Shown here in pieces: positions 28,014 to 37,396 of a DNA stretch of 64,000 nt. Where the stretch lies: the NCBI GenBank assembly GCA_014284505.1, contig JAAFYY010000001.1:4216001-4280000 (forward strand). Direction: 5' to 3'. Positions within the stretch are counted from its first letter, which is position 1. Each line of letters starts with the position of its first letter. The stretch comes from Streptacidiphilus sp. 4-A2. Its GTDB lineage: Bacteria; Actinomycetota; Actinomycetes; Streptomycetales; Streptomycetaceae. Both the position numbers and the translations under genes were made by a program. The notes under the pieces were generated by a model. The model was not told the origin of the DNA, searched no databases, and saw nothing but the letters and a program-made list of their open reading frames with translations.

Positions 28014-28851
28014 ATGAGCGCCACCGACACCGCCTCTCTCACCATCAGCACCGCCAACGTGAACGGCCTGCGGGCCGCGACCGGCAAGGGCTACGTCGAA
28101 TGGCTGGCCGCCAGCCAGGCGGACGTGGTGTGCCTCCAGGAGGTGCGGGCCGAGCCGGGGCAGCTGGCCGACCACGTCCGCGAGCCCGACGGCTGGCACA
28201 CGCTGTGGGCGCCGTCCTCCGCCAAGGGCCGCGCCGGGGTGGCCCTGCTGAGCCGAACCGAGCCGCTGGCGCAGCGGATCGGCTTCGGCTCGGCGGAGTT
28301 CGACTCCACCGGCCGCTACGCCGAGATCGACCTGCCGGGCGTGACCATCGCCAGCCTCTACCTGCCCTCGGGCGAGGTCGGCACCCCCGCCAGGACGAGA
28401 AGGAGCGCTTCCTGGAGGAGTTCCTGGAGCACCTCAAGGACCTCCGCCGCCGGGCCGGCGCCGACGGCCGGGAGGTCGTGGTCTGCGGCGACTGGAACAT
28501 CGCGCACCAGGAAGTCGACCTGAAGAACTGGAAGACCAACCAGAAGAACGCGGGCTTCCTCCCGGAGGAACGCGCCTGGTTCAGCCGGGTCCTGGACGAG
28601 GCGGGCTACGTCGACACCGTCCGCAGCATGCACCCGGAGGGCCCCGGCCCCTACTCCTGGTGGTCCTACCGGGGCCGCGCCTTCGACAACGACGCGGGCT
28701 GGCGCATCGACTACGTCGTCGCCACCCCGGACATGCCGCCAGAACCGTCTCCGCCGCCGTCGAACGCGCCACCACCCACGCCGAACGCTGGTCCGACCAC
28801 GCCCCGGTCACCGTCACCTTCGACGTGGAACTGGGCAACCACCCTTGGTGA
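28014..28851 (+). CDS. xth: Exodeoxyribonuclease III (two frameshifts)
   Basis: About 279 residues. LTISTANVNGLRAATGKGYV and DVVCLQEVRAEPGQL hold the metal-binding Asn and Glu; GRYAEIDLPGVTIASLYLPS, VVVCGDWNIAHQEVDLKNWK (Asp/Asn catalytic pair), YSWWSYRGRAFDNDAGWRID and the final WSDHAPVT (catalytic Asp-His) complete the AP endonuclease/exonuclease III fold. It acts in base excision repair. Shifts near 28388 and 28745. ATG 28014 begins shortly before the first strand. It follows the MFS gene by 78 bases on the same strand. Confidence 0.9.
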
Positions 28852-28972
28852 GTTAGATGCAGGCATCCGCACATGCGAACGAGCCACGGGGTGAGGTTGC
28901 CAGTGCTCGGGTCATGGGTATGGCCCGGGTTGCCCGCAACAAACAGCAATGGACTCGATACAGGAGACTGCC

Positions 28973-29248
28973 GTGGCTCTAGAGTTCTTTGGGATCGACC
29001 CCAACACCGAGAAGGACGGATCAGCAACAGTGTGGGTGGAGGAAGAGACAGCAGATCTCATCTTCCAGGCGGAGATCGCAGAAGCTCCGCTGCTGGAGAA
29101 GATCAGCAGCCAGAGCTGGGCGCCGGGCCACTCGGCTGGGGTGCCCGCACACGAGGGAGTTTTTCGGATTCCGGCCCGCATGGTGCCGTTCATCAGGAAG
29201 GCGTGCGATGCCGCAGAACGGCGAGCTGCCGGTAGTCCCGAGCTTTGA
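28973..29248 (+). CDS. Small acidic protein of unknown function (91 aa)
   Basis: GTG 28973 with AGGAG 6 bases upstream. The product (ALEFFGIDPNTEKDGSATVW, then VEEETADLIFQAEIAE) is intact, acidic and without membrane segments or metal motifs. It overlaps the next gene by 41 bases in another frame, suggesting coupling. Similar small proteins accompany HTH/DUF6879 loci in Streptomyces; I cannot give a function. Confidence 0.7.
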   Translation: MALEFFGIDPNTEKDGSATVWVEEETADLIFQAEIAEAPLLEKISSQSWAPGHSAGVPAHEGVFRIPARMVPFIRKACDAAERRAAGSPEL

Positions 29249-29753
29249 TGAGCTCCTGGCCGACAGTAATCATTCGGCGGTTCACCTTGAAATGCGCGAT
29301 GCCTACGGCGTCGGCGGTGAGTCGTCCGGTTTCTCCCGCTGGCTGCGCACAGGAGAACGGGACAACGATCCGACCTCCGACTACTGGCGTGACTGGGTGC
29401 AACAGATCAGGGCCAGCGTCGACCGTGGCGTCGTGATTCGGAGGGCCCGGATCGTCTCGGAGCCAGTGACCGATTACATCCGGTACGAGCACGGGGGCAC
29501 AAACGTCAACCTCGCCTCCGGCGAAGAGGTCCGCTGGCTGCCGCGCCAGCAGGCGAGCGACATCGCCTTGCCTGGTAACGACTTCTGGGTATTCGACGGG
29601 AAAACGGTGGTGTTCAACCACTTCACTGGCGCTGGGGACTGGGCGGTACCGCCCAAGGAGCTGAGGACTGAGCCGAAGGTGGTAGCCCTGTGCGCCTCTG
29701 CCTTCGAGGCAGTATGGGAGCGGGCAATCCCCCACGAGAAGTTCTCTGTGTAA
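29208..29753 (+). CDS. DUF6879 family protein
   Basis: Intact 181 residues. FSRWLRTGERDNDPTSDYWR, the central RARIVSEPVTDYIRYEHGGT and WLPRQQASDIALPGNDFWVF are typical of this actinomycete-only family, which is almost always next to a DUF5753-type HTH regulator. No catalytic motif is visible. It is followed after 36 bases by the HTH gene, so it probably acts with it. Confidence 0.8.
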   Translation: MPQNGELPVVPSFDELLADSNHSAVHLEMRDAYGVGGESSGFSRWLRTGERDNDPTSDYWRDWVQQIRASVDRGVVIRRARIVSEPVTDYIRYEHGGTNVNLASGEEVRWLPRQQASDIALPGNDFWVFDGKTVVFNHFTGAGDWAVPPKELRTEPKVVALCASAFEAVWERAIPHEKFSV

Positions 29754-29789
29754 TCCTCGCGCCGTCTCAGAACACCGGACACTCAGCCA

Positions 29790-30640
29790 ATGTCGTCAGT
29801 TCCCGCCTCTTCCAGCGCCCAAGCTGCTCGAAGGGCACTCGCTGATCGCCTTCAGGGTATTCGCAAGGATGCCCAGCTCAATGGCCGCCAGCTGTCCGCC
29901 CGCTGCGGTTGGCACCCAACGAAGACGACCCGAATTCAGCGAGGCGAGAAGGCGCCGTCCGAGGCGGACATCAGGGCGTGGTGCTCTGCTTGTGGCGCGG
30001 ATGATCAGATCGCTGACCTGATCGCCGCGTCCCGAGCGGTCGAGTCGATGTACGTCGAGTGGAGGCGGCTGAAGTCGGCCGGCCTCCGTCGCCTTCAGGA
30101 CTCCTACGCCGCCCTGTACGAGCAGACGGAGACGTTCAGGTTCTATACCTCAGACGTGATCCCTGGGGTCCTGCAAACCTCGGCATATGTTCGGGCGATC
30201 ATGTCGCGGTCTGCCAGCGCCAGCCGTTCCGCAGAGGACATGGAACAGGCCATCGCAGTCAAGGTGGAGCGGTCCAACGTCATCCATCGGGGCAACCACC
30301 GGTTCCTATTCCTTCTGGAAGAGTCCGTGTTGCGCTACCGGCTCGGTGAGGCGGAAGCCATGGCCGGACAGCTTGGGCACCTCCTCGCGATGATCTCGCT
30401 GCCTCGTGTCAGCCTTGGTGTAATCCCGTTCAGTGCGAGCCGTGCCCTGTGGCCGGTGGAGTCCTTCAGGATCTACGACGAATCGCGGGTGCAAGTGGAA
30501 CTGGTCACCGCTGCCGTCAACGTGACAACCCGAGTGAGATCCACGAGTACCTGAGCACCTTCGCTGAGCTGCAACGCATGGCCGTGTACGGCCCAAAGGC
30601 CCGGATGCTGATCACCGACGCCATAACCTCTCTCGGGTGA
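29790..30640 (+). CDS. WhiJ-like XRE/HTH regulator with DUF5753 domain (one frameshift)
   Basis: About 283 residues. HTH at residues 15-60 (ARCGWHPTKTTRIQRGEKAP), then MYVEWRRLKSAGLRRLQDSY and SDVIPGVLQTSAYVRAIMSR of the DUF5753 domain, and HRFLFLLEESVLRYRLGEAE further on. The frame breaks near 30530 (VNVTTRVRSTST-stop); the other frame continues E-I-H-E-Y-L-S-T-F-A-E-L-Q to the natural end SLG at 30640. No clear ribosome binding site, which fits read-through translation from the DUF6879 gene. It is the centre of the second of three such loci in the window. Confidence 0.85.
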
Positions 30641-30732
30641 CTTCCGGCAACTATCCGCAACTTCGTTGAAGCCCGCCTGGCCGGTCCCTAGTCTCCTGAC
30701 GAAGGTGAAATCCAGCCGCGCGAGGTGACGTG

Positions 30733-31164
30733 ATGACAGCGCTGACAGAAGCCAACACACAGGTCAAAGCCAGCGCCTGTACCCCCGTAGCGACGCGTCG
30801 GTTCCCAGGTCACGCCGGGAGTTACGGACAGCACTGACCGACTGGGGGGCCTACAGCCTTCTGGACACGGCGGAGTTGGTGCTGACCGAGCTGGTGACCA
30901 ACGCCATCTGTCATTCGTCCGCCCGTAACACCTCGCAGATCTTCGTCGTTTCAGCTGACCGAAGACCGGCTTCGTCTCGCCGTGTCGGACGGCGACAGCC
31001 ACAGGCTGCCCCGCATGGCGCGGGACTGGACCGCCGACGGGGGCGGCGGCCGGGGGCTGCTCCTGGTCGACACGCTCAGCGCGCGTTGGGGGACGGAGCC
31101 GAGAAGCCCCGGTGTCGGCAAGACCGTGTGGGCCGAGCTGGTTCGCACCGAGGGGCGGGGCTGA
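30733..31164 (+). CDS. RsbW-like ATP-binding protein (HATPase_c; frameshifted)
   Basis: About 143 residues. The N box TAELVLTELVTNAICHSSA and the G boxes LAVSDGDSHRLP and DGGGGRGLLLVDTLSARWG identify the small anti-sigma-type ATPases, ending GKTVWAELVRTEG. Segments lie in different frames with shifts near 30797 and 30952. Start ATG 30733 (GAGGTGA upstream). In Streptomyces WhiJ/AbaA-type loci such an ATPase sits beside the HTH and DUF397 genes, as here. Its kinase activity and target are unknown. Confidence 0.8.
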
Positions 31165-31168
31165 TCCG

Positions 31169-31419
31169 ATGGGTGTCACCACCACGATGCGCTTCGGAAC
31201 TACCAGCTGGCGCCCGACCTTCGGGCCTCCCGACCTTTGGCGCGCGCTGCGTCTCCGGGACGAAGAGGAGTGCGGCGAGGAGTTCGACGGCAGACGACGA
31301 ACAGGTCGATCCCGAACTTGTCCGCACGTGGATAGCACGGCACCTGCTGGACAGGGCCACCAGCGCTTCCAACGCCTTTACGCGACTACATCACCGCAGA
31401 ACCGGGCGAGTGGCAATAG
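31169..31419 (+). CDS. Small hypothetical protein (frameshifted)
   Basis: ATG 31169 lies just after the ATPase stop. The product reads MGVTTTMRFGTTSWRPTFGP, then an acidic part (LRLRDEEECGEEFD), then in another frame DDEQVDPELVRTWIARHLLD and finally DYITAEPGEWQ before TAG. Three frames must be joined (shifts near 31297 and 31378), so details are tentative. No known domain. Confidence 0.45.
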
Positions 31420-31566
31420 CCCGTGCACCATCCGGCCCAGGCCCCAGGCCCTCAGGCTCCCGGTGGGCGATCCCACCGGGGAACCCGCCCCGCAGGTACC
31501 GAACTTGTCGGCGCGGAATGACCCCGCGAAAGTGGCGCGTCGTCGGATCGTTGGAGGTGAACCGCT

Positions 31567-31799
31567 ATGGCGGACAACCTGTACCAGATGGATGTGACCG
31601 GCCCCTTCGTCGCCCTCTGCGGCGGGAACGGAAACGGCACCGGCTCGGAGGAGGACTGCTTGGAGGTCGCCATGCTGGCGGACGGCAGTGGCTATGCCAT
31701 CCGCGACGTGAAGCCGGAGGGCAACGGCCGGGAGCTGCGCGCACCAAGGGCGAGCTGATCGCCTTCGCCGACCAGATCATGGGCATCATCAACGCCTGA
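31567..31799 (+). CDS. DUF397 (BldB-like) protein (one frameshift)
   Basis: GGAGGTGA precedes ATG 31567. ALCGGNGNGTGSEEDCLEVA and DGSGYAIRDVKPEG match the DUF397 pattern (C-x-E-V-A then R-D-x-K-x-P). A base is missing near 31742; the other frame gives TKGELIAFADQIMGIINA to the stop at 31799. About 77 residues. The N-terminus MADNLYQMDVTGPFVALCGG differs from typical DUF397 proteins. A terminator follows immediately. Confidence 0.75.
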
Positions 31800-31818
31800 T
31801 CCGGGTCGACCGCACGGG

Positions 31819-31851
31819 CGCAGGGCCCCTCCCGCTATGAGGGGCCCTGCG
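31819..31851 (+). terminator. Terminator hairpin after DUF397 gene
   Basis: Perfect 13-bp stem CGCAGGGCCCCTC (31819-31831) / GAGGGGCCCTGCG (31839-31851), 37 bases before the cupin gene. It may separate or attenuate transcription into that gene. Confidence 0.75.
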
Positions 31852-31887
31852 TGTCCAGCGTCCCCAACTCTCCTCCAGGGGCAACAC

Positions 31888-32767
31888 ATGATCCTGACCG
31901 CGTTCATCGACGGTGCGGAGTTCCTGACGGACTGGCCGACCGAGCCGGTCCTCCAGCACCACTCCCGCACACCTTCGACTACCTGTTGACGCGCGAGGCG
32001 GACGCGCTGATCGACCACAACTGTCTGCCGTCCCGTTCTGTCGGCGTCGTGAAGGACGGTGCCGTGGTCGACCCGAGGGCATACGTTCCGAAGGACTGCA
32101 CCTACCCGCTGCTGGGAGCATCCGCCGCTACTTCGAAAGCGGCCACACCGTGAGCTTCCGTTCGCTCCACACGTGGAAGCCCCCGTGGCCGAGGTCTGCT
32201 CCACGATCACCGGGGAGACCGGCTACGCGTGCACCGCGAACAGCTACTACACCCACCAGCGGAGTGCGGGCTCCGCTACCACTGGGACGCCTATGTGACC
32301 CTGGTGGTGCAGGTGCACGGCAGCAAGGTGTGGGCCGTCCACCCACCCGTGGTGGAGCACCCCACCGCGACCATATGACTGCCGCTCCACCGGCTTCACC
32401 CCGGAACAGCACCAGTACTCGCCAATACGCCGCGACGGAATTCCGCCTCGGCCCCGGTGACGTGTTCTGGCTCCCGCGAGGCTGGTGCACGCGCCGCACA
32501 CCACGGATGAGCCCTCGCTCCACATCACCCTGGGCGTGATCGAACGCAGCTTCGGCTGGGTTGCCGACCAGCTCGCGCGCGAAGTCCTCCGCCAGGCGAT
32601 GGCCGACCCCGGGATGCGCGCCCAGGTCCCACCGGCCGAACTGCTCGGAGCCGGAGGGGAGAAGGTCGCGGACTTCCATGCGGAGATATCTCATCGGCGC
32701 GCTGATGCAGTTGGACATGTCCGCTGCATCCGGCCTGGTACGGACAGCCGCCCGGACTGTCACCTGA
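31888..32767 (+). CDS. Cupin_4/JmjC-type 2-oxoglutarate oxygenase-like protein (heavily frameshifted)
   Basis: About 293 residues spread over three frames. Recognisable order: MILTAFIDGAEFLTDWPTEP, TFDYLLTREADALIDHNCLP, SVGVVKDGAVVDPRAYVPKD, HTVSFRSLHTW, LRYHWDAYVTLVVQVHGSKV (H-x-D iron ligands), GDVFWLPRGWVHAPHTTDEP (distal His), SLHITLGVIERSFGWVADQL. This matches bacterial cupin_4 proteins related to ribosomal oxygenases (YcfD/NO66), which hydroxylate protein His or Arg with Fe(II) and 2-oxoglutarate. Shifts near 31960, 32118, 32180, 32260, 32385 and 32485; all look like lost bases. Substrate unknown. Confidence 0.65.
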
Positions 32768-32828
32768 TGGTGGGCGCGTCCGGCTCGGCGTCCGCCTCCC
32801 TGCCACACCCGACTGGAAAGCTCCACCC

Positions 32829-33309
32829 ATGCCCTCGCAGGAACCGGTCAACTGGCACGAATTCCTCAAGGGCGAACCCAAGGAGGGCATCCACTGGCAC
32901 GGCTTCCACTGGAAAGGGCCGGCCTCCAGGATCTACTCCATGAAGTTCCAGACCGAGCGGACCGCCGGGACTCCGGAGTTCGAAACCCTGGACACCCCAC
33001 CCGAGCAGCTGGCCCATCACCTGCTGCGCCGCCGCCTGGTCAAGGGCACATGGACCGAACTCGCCCACGCGGTCCGGTGGATGCGGCAGATGTGGGACGA
33101 GAACGAGCCCACAACACGCACCGGGCCCGGACAACACCGAGCAGTACTGCCACGTCACAGCCTCGCGCGGGAAAGACGTGGTGTGGCACTGGGACTACCC
33201 GAACCGGGGCGGTTCGATCTCGGTCCGGGTGTACCTCATCTGCTGCCCGAACGAGTGGGCCGGCCCGGACGGCCGCCCGCTCCCCTGCCCAGCCCCACCG
33301 GGCCGGTAG
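32829..33309 (+). CDS. Unknown protein downstream of the cupin_4 gene (one frameshift)
   Basis: About 160 residues. ATG 32829. Begins MPSQEPVNWHEFLKGEPKEG, then HWHGFHWKGPASRIYSMKFQ and a helix WTELAHAVRWMRQMWDENEP. A shift near 33112 leads to DNTEQYCHVTASRGKDVVWH, SISVRVYLICCPNEW and the end PCPAPPGR. The coding bias and coherent C-terminus support a real gene. No domain recognised; 62 bases after the cupin gene, so probably co-transcribed. It could be a partner or substrate of the oxygenase (inference). Confidence 0.6.
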
Positions 33310-33382
33310 CTCAACAACAGGCCATCCGCGGCAGCCGTCACCCGTTCTCTGGGGGCATTGGCAACGGCCGCTCAGGTTGGCG

Positions 33383-33838
33383 TCAGGAGTCGAGGGGTTG
33401 GGGCAGGGCGGACAGGATGGTGTCGGCCTCCAGCGGGTTGCCGTAGTCGCGGGAGGAGACGATGAGGCCGTCCGCCACGCGGATGACGTTGATGTAGCCG
33501 AGGGAGAAGGGCTGCTGGGTCGCGGCGATCCGGCCGTGGACGCGGAACTCGGCGATGACGACCTCCGGGTCGGCGGTGTCGTGCAGGGTGACGCCGTCGA
33601 CGGAGTCGAAGCTCCAGAGGCCCTCCACTGCCTTCATCCGGGCGCGCATGGTCGCGTTGCCCTCGGTGCGGGCGGGGAAGCCGGACGACCGGATGAACGG
33701 CATCTCCACGACCACGTCGGGGGCGTAGAGGTCGGCGAGGTCGCTTCGGCTGCCCTCGACCGTGGTGCGCAGCAGCAGTTCGACGGTCTCACGCGGGGTG
33801 CGGGTGGTGGCGGTGGCAGCAGTGGTGGCGGTGGACAT
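33383..33838 (-). CDS. NTF2-like (SnoaL-type) protein
   Basis: Intact 151 residues. ETVELLLRTTVEGSRSDLAD, LYAPDVVVEMPFIRSSGFPA and NVIRVADGLIVSSRDYGNPL give the cone-shaped NTF2-like fold of small polyketide cyclase/isomerase-like proteins; no specific substrate is evident. Start ATG 33838 has AAGGA. It is divergent from a TetR regulator at 34020 with repeats and a palindrome between, so it is the likely target of that regulator. Confidence 0.85.
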   Translation of the reverse strand: MSTATTAATATTRTPRETVELLLRTTVEGSRSDLADLYAPDVVVEMPFIRSSGFPARTEGNATMRARMKAVEGLWSFDSVDGVTLHDTADPEVVIAEFRVHGRIAATQQPFSLGYINVIRVADGLIVSSRDYGNPLEADTILSALPQPLDS

Positions 33839-33925
33839 GGGAATCCTTCGTGTCGGTGGTTCGACGGCAGCGCTGACGGGCGCCGACAGGAGGCCTGCGG
33901 GCGCGGCGCTGATGAAGGGTGCGTG

Positions 33926-33978
33926 CCGATATAATCGGAACGATCGCCCCGCTTCGAATATACGGAACGCTCGCCCCG
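33926..33978. promoter_or_regulatory. Probable operator/promoter between NTF2-like and TetR genes
   Basis: Contains the palindrome CCGAT-ATA-ATCGG (33926-33938), which includes TATAAT, and two 16-bp direct repeats CGGAACG(A/C)TCGCCCCG at 33936-33951 and 33963-33978, 27 bp apart. Likely binding site for the adjacent TetR protein. Confidence 0.6.
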
Positions 33979-34019
33979 GTTGTCCATGGCGAGCGGGCCG
34001 CCGCATTCCTAGGAGTTCC

Positions 34020-34709
34020 ATGACCGCCATGAGCGAGCAGCCCCCGGCCGAGCAGCCCCCGGCGCGGAGCGCGGGCGGCGGGCGGCCGCTGCGCGCCGAC
34101 GCGCGGCGCAACCGGGCCCGGGTACTGGCGGCTGCCAACGAGGTCTTCGCGGCCGAGGGCCTGGCGGTGCCGCTGGACGAGATCGCGCGGCGTGCGGGAG
34201 TGGGCGCGGGGACGGTCTACCGCCATTTCCCCACCAAGGAAGCGCTGTTCGAGGCCGTGGTCGCCGACCGCCTCGAAGCGCTGACGACGGTCGGCCGGGA
34301 GGCACTGGCGGGTATCACCGGGGGCGCGGACCCGGGCGAGGCGTTCTTCGGCTATCTGGCCGTGGTGGTCGCCGACGCGGGCTCGAAGATGGATCTGGCC
34401 GACGCGCTTGTCGGCGCCGGGGTCGACCTGCGCCAGGACACCCTGGCAGCGGCGGCCGAACTGCGCGGGGTGCTGGGCGAGTTGCTGACCCAGGCGCAGG
34501 CTGCGGCGGCGGTCAGGGCCGATGTCGACGTCGCCGACGTCCATGCCGTGGTGGGCGCGGCGGTGGCAGCGGAGCGCACCCGCCCGGCGGATGCCCAGCC
34601 GGGCAGGCTCGCCCGGATCATCGGCGACGGACTGCGCACCGCCCAGGCCGCCGCCGGCCGGGCCGCCGCCCGGACCAGCGGCAACGGCGGGGAATCAGCC
34701 GGGAATTGA
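34020..34709 (+). CDS. TetR/AcrR family regulator
   Basis: Intact 229 residues. The N-terminal HTH is RARVLAAANEVFAAEGLAVP, LDEIARRAGVGAGTVYRHFP, TKEALFEAVVADRLEAL. The C-terminal ligand domain is Ala-rich, as usual. Start ATG 34020 with AGGAG. It is divergent from the NTF2-like gene and converges on the FAD monooxygenase; it probably represses its own divergent promoter region. Confidence 0.9.
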   Translation: MTAMSEQPPAEQPPARSAGGGRPLRADARRNRARVLAAANEVFAAEGLAVPLDEIARRAGVGAGTVYRHFPTKEALFEAVVADRLEALTTVGREALAGITGGADPGEAFFGYLAVVVADAGSKMDLADALVGAGVDLRQDTLAAAAELRGVLGELLTQAQAAAAVRADVDVADVHAVVGAAVAAERTRPADAQPGRLARIIGDGLRTAQAAAGRAAARTSGNGGESAGN

Positions 34710-34805
34710 ACGAACAGGGACCGGCAGTCCATGGACGCCGGTTCCTTGGCGCGCAAGGCATATGACGACGCAACAGAGCCTTTGCCCAGCAGCTTGGTTG
34801 GCCAA

Positions 34806-36336
34806 CTACTCGGCCACAGAGGTCAGTTGAAGGTAGTCGGCAATCGGGCCGTCGTCGGAGGTGGCGGTGATCGCACCGATGTAGCCGTCCGGGCGGACCA
34901 GGATGCGGCCCGCCTTCAGGCCGAAGCGGGCGGCCGCGCGCTGCTCCCGGTCCGCGACCACGGCGTCGTAGCCGGCGACCGGCGCGTCGGTGTCCGCGAT
35001 CAGCACCTGCCGGATTCCGCCGGGGGCCTTGGCCGGCTCCCGGCCGGTGCCGATGGTGACCAGCACATGCCCGGCTTCGGCGGCCAGGACGGTGCGCAGC
35101 TCCGTGCCGGCCAGGTCGGGCAGATGGTCCCCGCTCCGCAGCTCGGCGTGTCCGGACGAGGCGATCACCGCCGGGCTGCCGCGGTAGGACAGGGTGGTCT
35201 CCTCGGTCTGCTCGGCCAGTGCGAGGCGACCCGGGGCGATGCCGGAGGCCACGTGCAGCGCGGCGTTGCGCAGGTGCTGGGCGACCGGGTTGGCCAGGGT
35301 GCTCAGCCGGGTGAGCGTGCTGCTGAACTCGATGACCCGGGCGGCGACCGGGTGCCGTTCGGCGTGGTAGCTGTCGAGCAGCACCTCGGAGGCCTGGCCC
35401 TGGCAGGCCGCGGCGAGCTTCCAGCCCAGGTTGAAGGCGTCCTGGAGGCCGGTGTTCATGCCCTGTCCCCCGGCCGGGCTGTGGATGTGCGCCGCGTCGC
35501 CCGCGAGGAACACCCGCCCGAACCGGTACTGCGGCACCTGGGCGTGGTGAATCTCGAAACGGGTCAGCCAGAGCGAGTCGACGATCCGGAGCCGTCCGGG
35601 GGCGCGCTCGTCGACGATCCGCTGAAGCCACTCCTGGCTCGGCTCCTCGGTGGACGCGGTGGGGATCTGCGCGATCAGCCGCATCCGGTTGCCCTTCATC
35701 GGGAAGACCATCAGCGGACCGTCGTGCGGCGAGAAGAAGTTGCACATCGCGCGGGTCGAAGTCGTGTTCCGCGTGTACATCCCCCATCAGGAAGTGCTCG
35801 CCCTGGAAGGATCCGGCCAGCGCGGTGCCGACCAGACGGCGTACCGCGCTGCGCGCGCCGTCCGCACCGACCAGCCAGGAGGCGGTGATGGTCTCCTCGG
35901 TGCCGTCCGCGCGGCGTACGGTCGCCCGTACTTCCGCGCCGTCCTGCTCCAACCCGACCAGGGTGGAACCGCGTTCGACCTCGACGCCGTGCGCGGACAG
36001 GTTCGCGGCGAGGATGCGCTCGGTCTCGGTCTGGGCGGTGACCAGCGAGAACGGGAAGGCGCTGTGGACAACGTCCAGTTCGACCCGGGCCAGTATCCGC
36101 CCGGAGGCGTGCATCTCCACGCTGGTGGCCTTGATGCCGGAGTCCATGAGCTCGTCCAGGACGCCGACCCGTTCGAGCATCTCCAGGCTCCGGGCGTGGA
36201 CGACGATCGCCCGCGACTCGGTGGTGGGCACCGCCAGCGCGTCGACGACGCGGACCGGAACGCCCCGGCGGGCCAGCTCGCCCGCGAGCGCGACACCGAC
36301 CGGGCCCGCGCCGACAACCAGTACCGCAGAGCTCAT
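34806..36336 (-). CDS. FAD-dependent aromatic monooxygenase (PHBH/UbiH fold; frameshifted)
   Basis: About 510 residues. AVLVVGAGPVGVALAGELAR (FAD Rossmann), WLVGADGARSAVRRLVGTAL (DG motif) and GRVFLAGDAAHIHSPAGGQG plus MNTGLQDAFNLGWKLAAACQ (GD motif) are all present, with a thioredoxin-like C-terminal domain (VTIGTGREPAKAPGGIRQVL, RILVRPDGYIGAITATSDDG). Such enzymes hydroxylate aromatic compounds with NAD(P)H and O2; rifampicin or polyketide substrates are known for relatives, here unknown. The two halves lie in different frames with a shift near 35750. Start ATG 36336. Confidence 0.88.
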
Positions 36337-36487
36337 GTGTGGTTCCCCCGGGGGTGGCAGCGATCACGACGGGAATGCCCTGGCAGGCGGTTGCGCGCAG
36401 ACCGGGCAGACCCGGCAGACAGTAGTGGGAATCGCCCCGCTCTGCCACAGTTCCGGTGCCCACCCCGCGCCGTGGCGCACCCCGGCC

Positions 36488-37206
36488 TCAGTGTTCGTCG
36501 CTGAACACCCGCCAGCCGTGCCTGGAGGCGTACTTGCGCAGCCGGCGGTCCGGGCAGACCGGCCTCGGGTGGCCGACCACCCGGAGCATCGGGAGGTCGT
36601 TGACCGAGTCGGAGTAGGCGCTGCTGGCGCTGAGGTCGAAGCCCTCGGCCGCCGCCAGCCGTAGCACCGCCTCGGCCTTCTGCCTGCCGTGCAGCAGCGG
36701 ACCGTCCTGCTCACCGGTGTAGAAGCCGTCGACCACGACCACCTTGGAGCCCATCGCGCCGGTCAGCCGCAGCTGCCGGGCAAGGGTCTCGGCCAGCGGC
36801 TGCACCGAGGCGGTCACCAGCCACACCTGCTGGCCGGACGCCTGGTGCTCGCGCGCGGCGGCGAGCACCGCCGGACGCACCCTGGGCATGATCCGCTCCC
36901 GGACGATCAGCTCCACCTCGGCGTGCAGCACGCTGTGGTGCAGGCCCCGGGCGACAGCACCCGAACCGTCGGTCGCAGCGACGATGTTTCGTTTCTGCTC
37001 GCCCCGCCCCAGGGCATGCCCGAGATGGCGTCGGCCGAGCCGGACGATATCCATGGTCGACACCAGCCCGCGCGCGTGCAGGCCGAGTCCGAGCTGGTAG
37101 AGCGAGGAGCCCCGGATGAGGGTGTTGTCCAGGTCGAAGAAGCGGCGCCGCTCGTGGACAGCAGGTGGGCATCGCCGACGCCAGGCAAATGAAGGCCGTG
37201 CGACAT
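36488..37206 (-). CDS. HAD-IB family hydrolase (SerB-like phosphatase; one frameshift)
   Basis: About 239 residues. Near the N-terminus FFDLDNTLIRGSSLYQLGLG has the D-x-D-x-T nucleophile motif; VWLVTASVQPLAETLARQL is motif II; SAYSDSVNDLPMLRVVGHP is motif IV. This matches the HAD-IB group (phosphoserine phosphatase-like) common in actinobacteria. The N-terminal 19 residues (MSHGLHLPGVGDAHLLSTS) and the rest lie in different frames, shift near 37150. Direct 7-bp repeats lie upstream. Confidence 0.82.
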
Positions 37207-37226
37207 GGGTCCTCTTTCGATAGCCG

Positions 37227-37268
37227 GATGCCAGATGTCGGATGTCGGATGTCGAATTTCAGATGTCA
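37227..37268. repeat. Heptanucleotide repeats upstream of the HAD gene
   Basis: GATGCCA, then GATGTCG three times in tandem (37234-37254), AATTTCA and GATGTCA. They lie 20-60 bases before the start codon of the minus-strand HAD gene. Confidence 0.7.
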
Positions 37269-37396
37269 ATAAATCTCAGCAGCCTATGACCAGCGGGAAT
37301 CCCGGGCATTCGGTGATCGCCCGCTTGGCCCAGGGCGGCTCCCGAAGGGGGCAGGTCGTTAGCGACAACGGGTGAACTCCGGCCGCGCGGACGGTT

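Noticed and set aside
28973..33309. RiPP biosynthetic cluster with a precursor peptide at 31567
   Set aside because: The candidate peptide fits DUF397 and no leader/core pattern or RiPP cyclase is present; the cupin could still be a protein hydroxylase.
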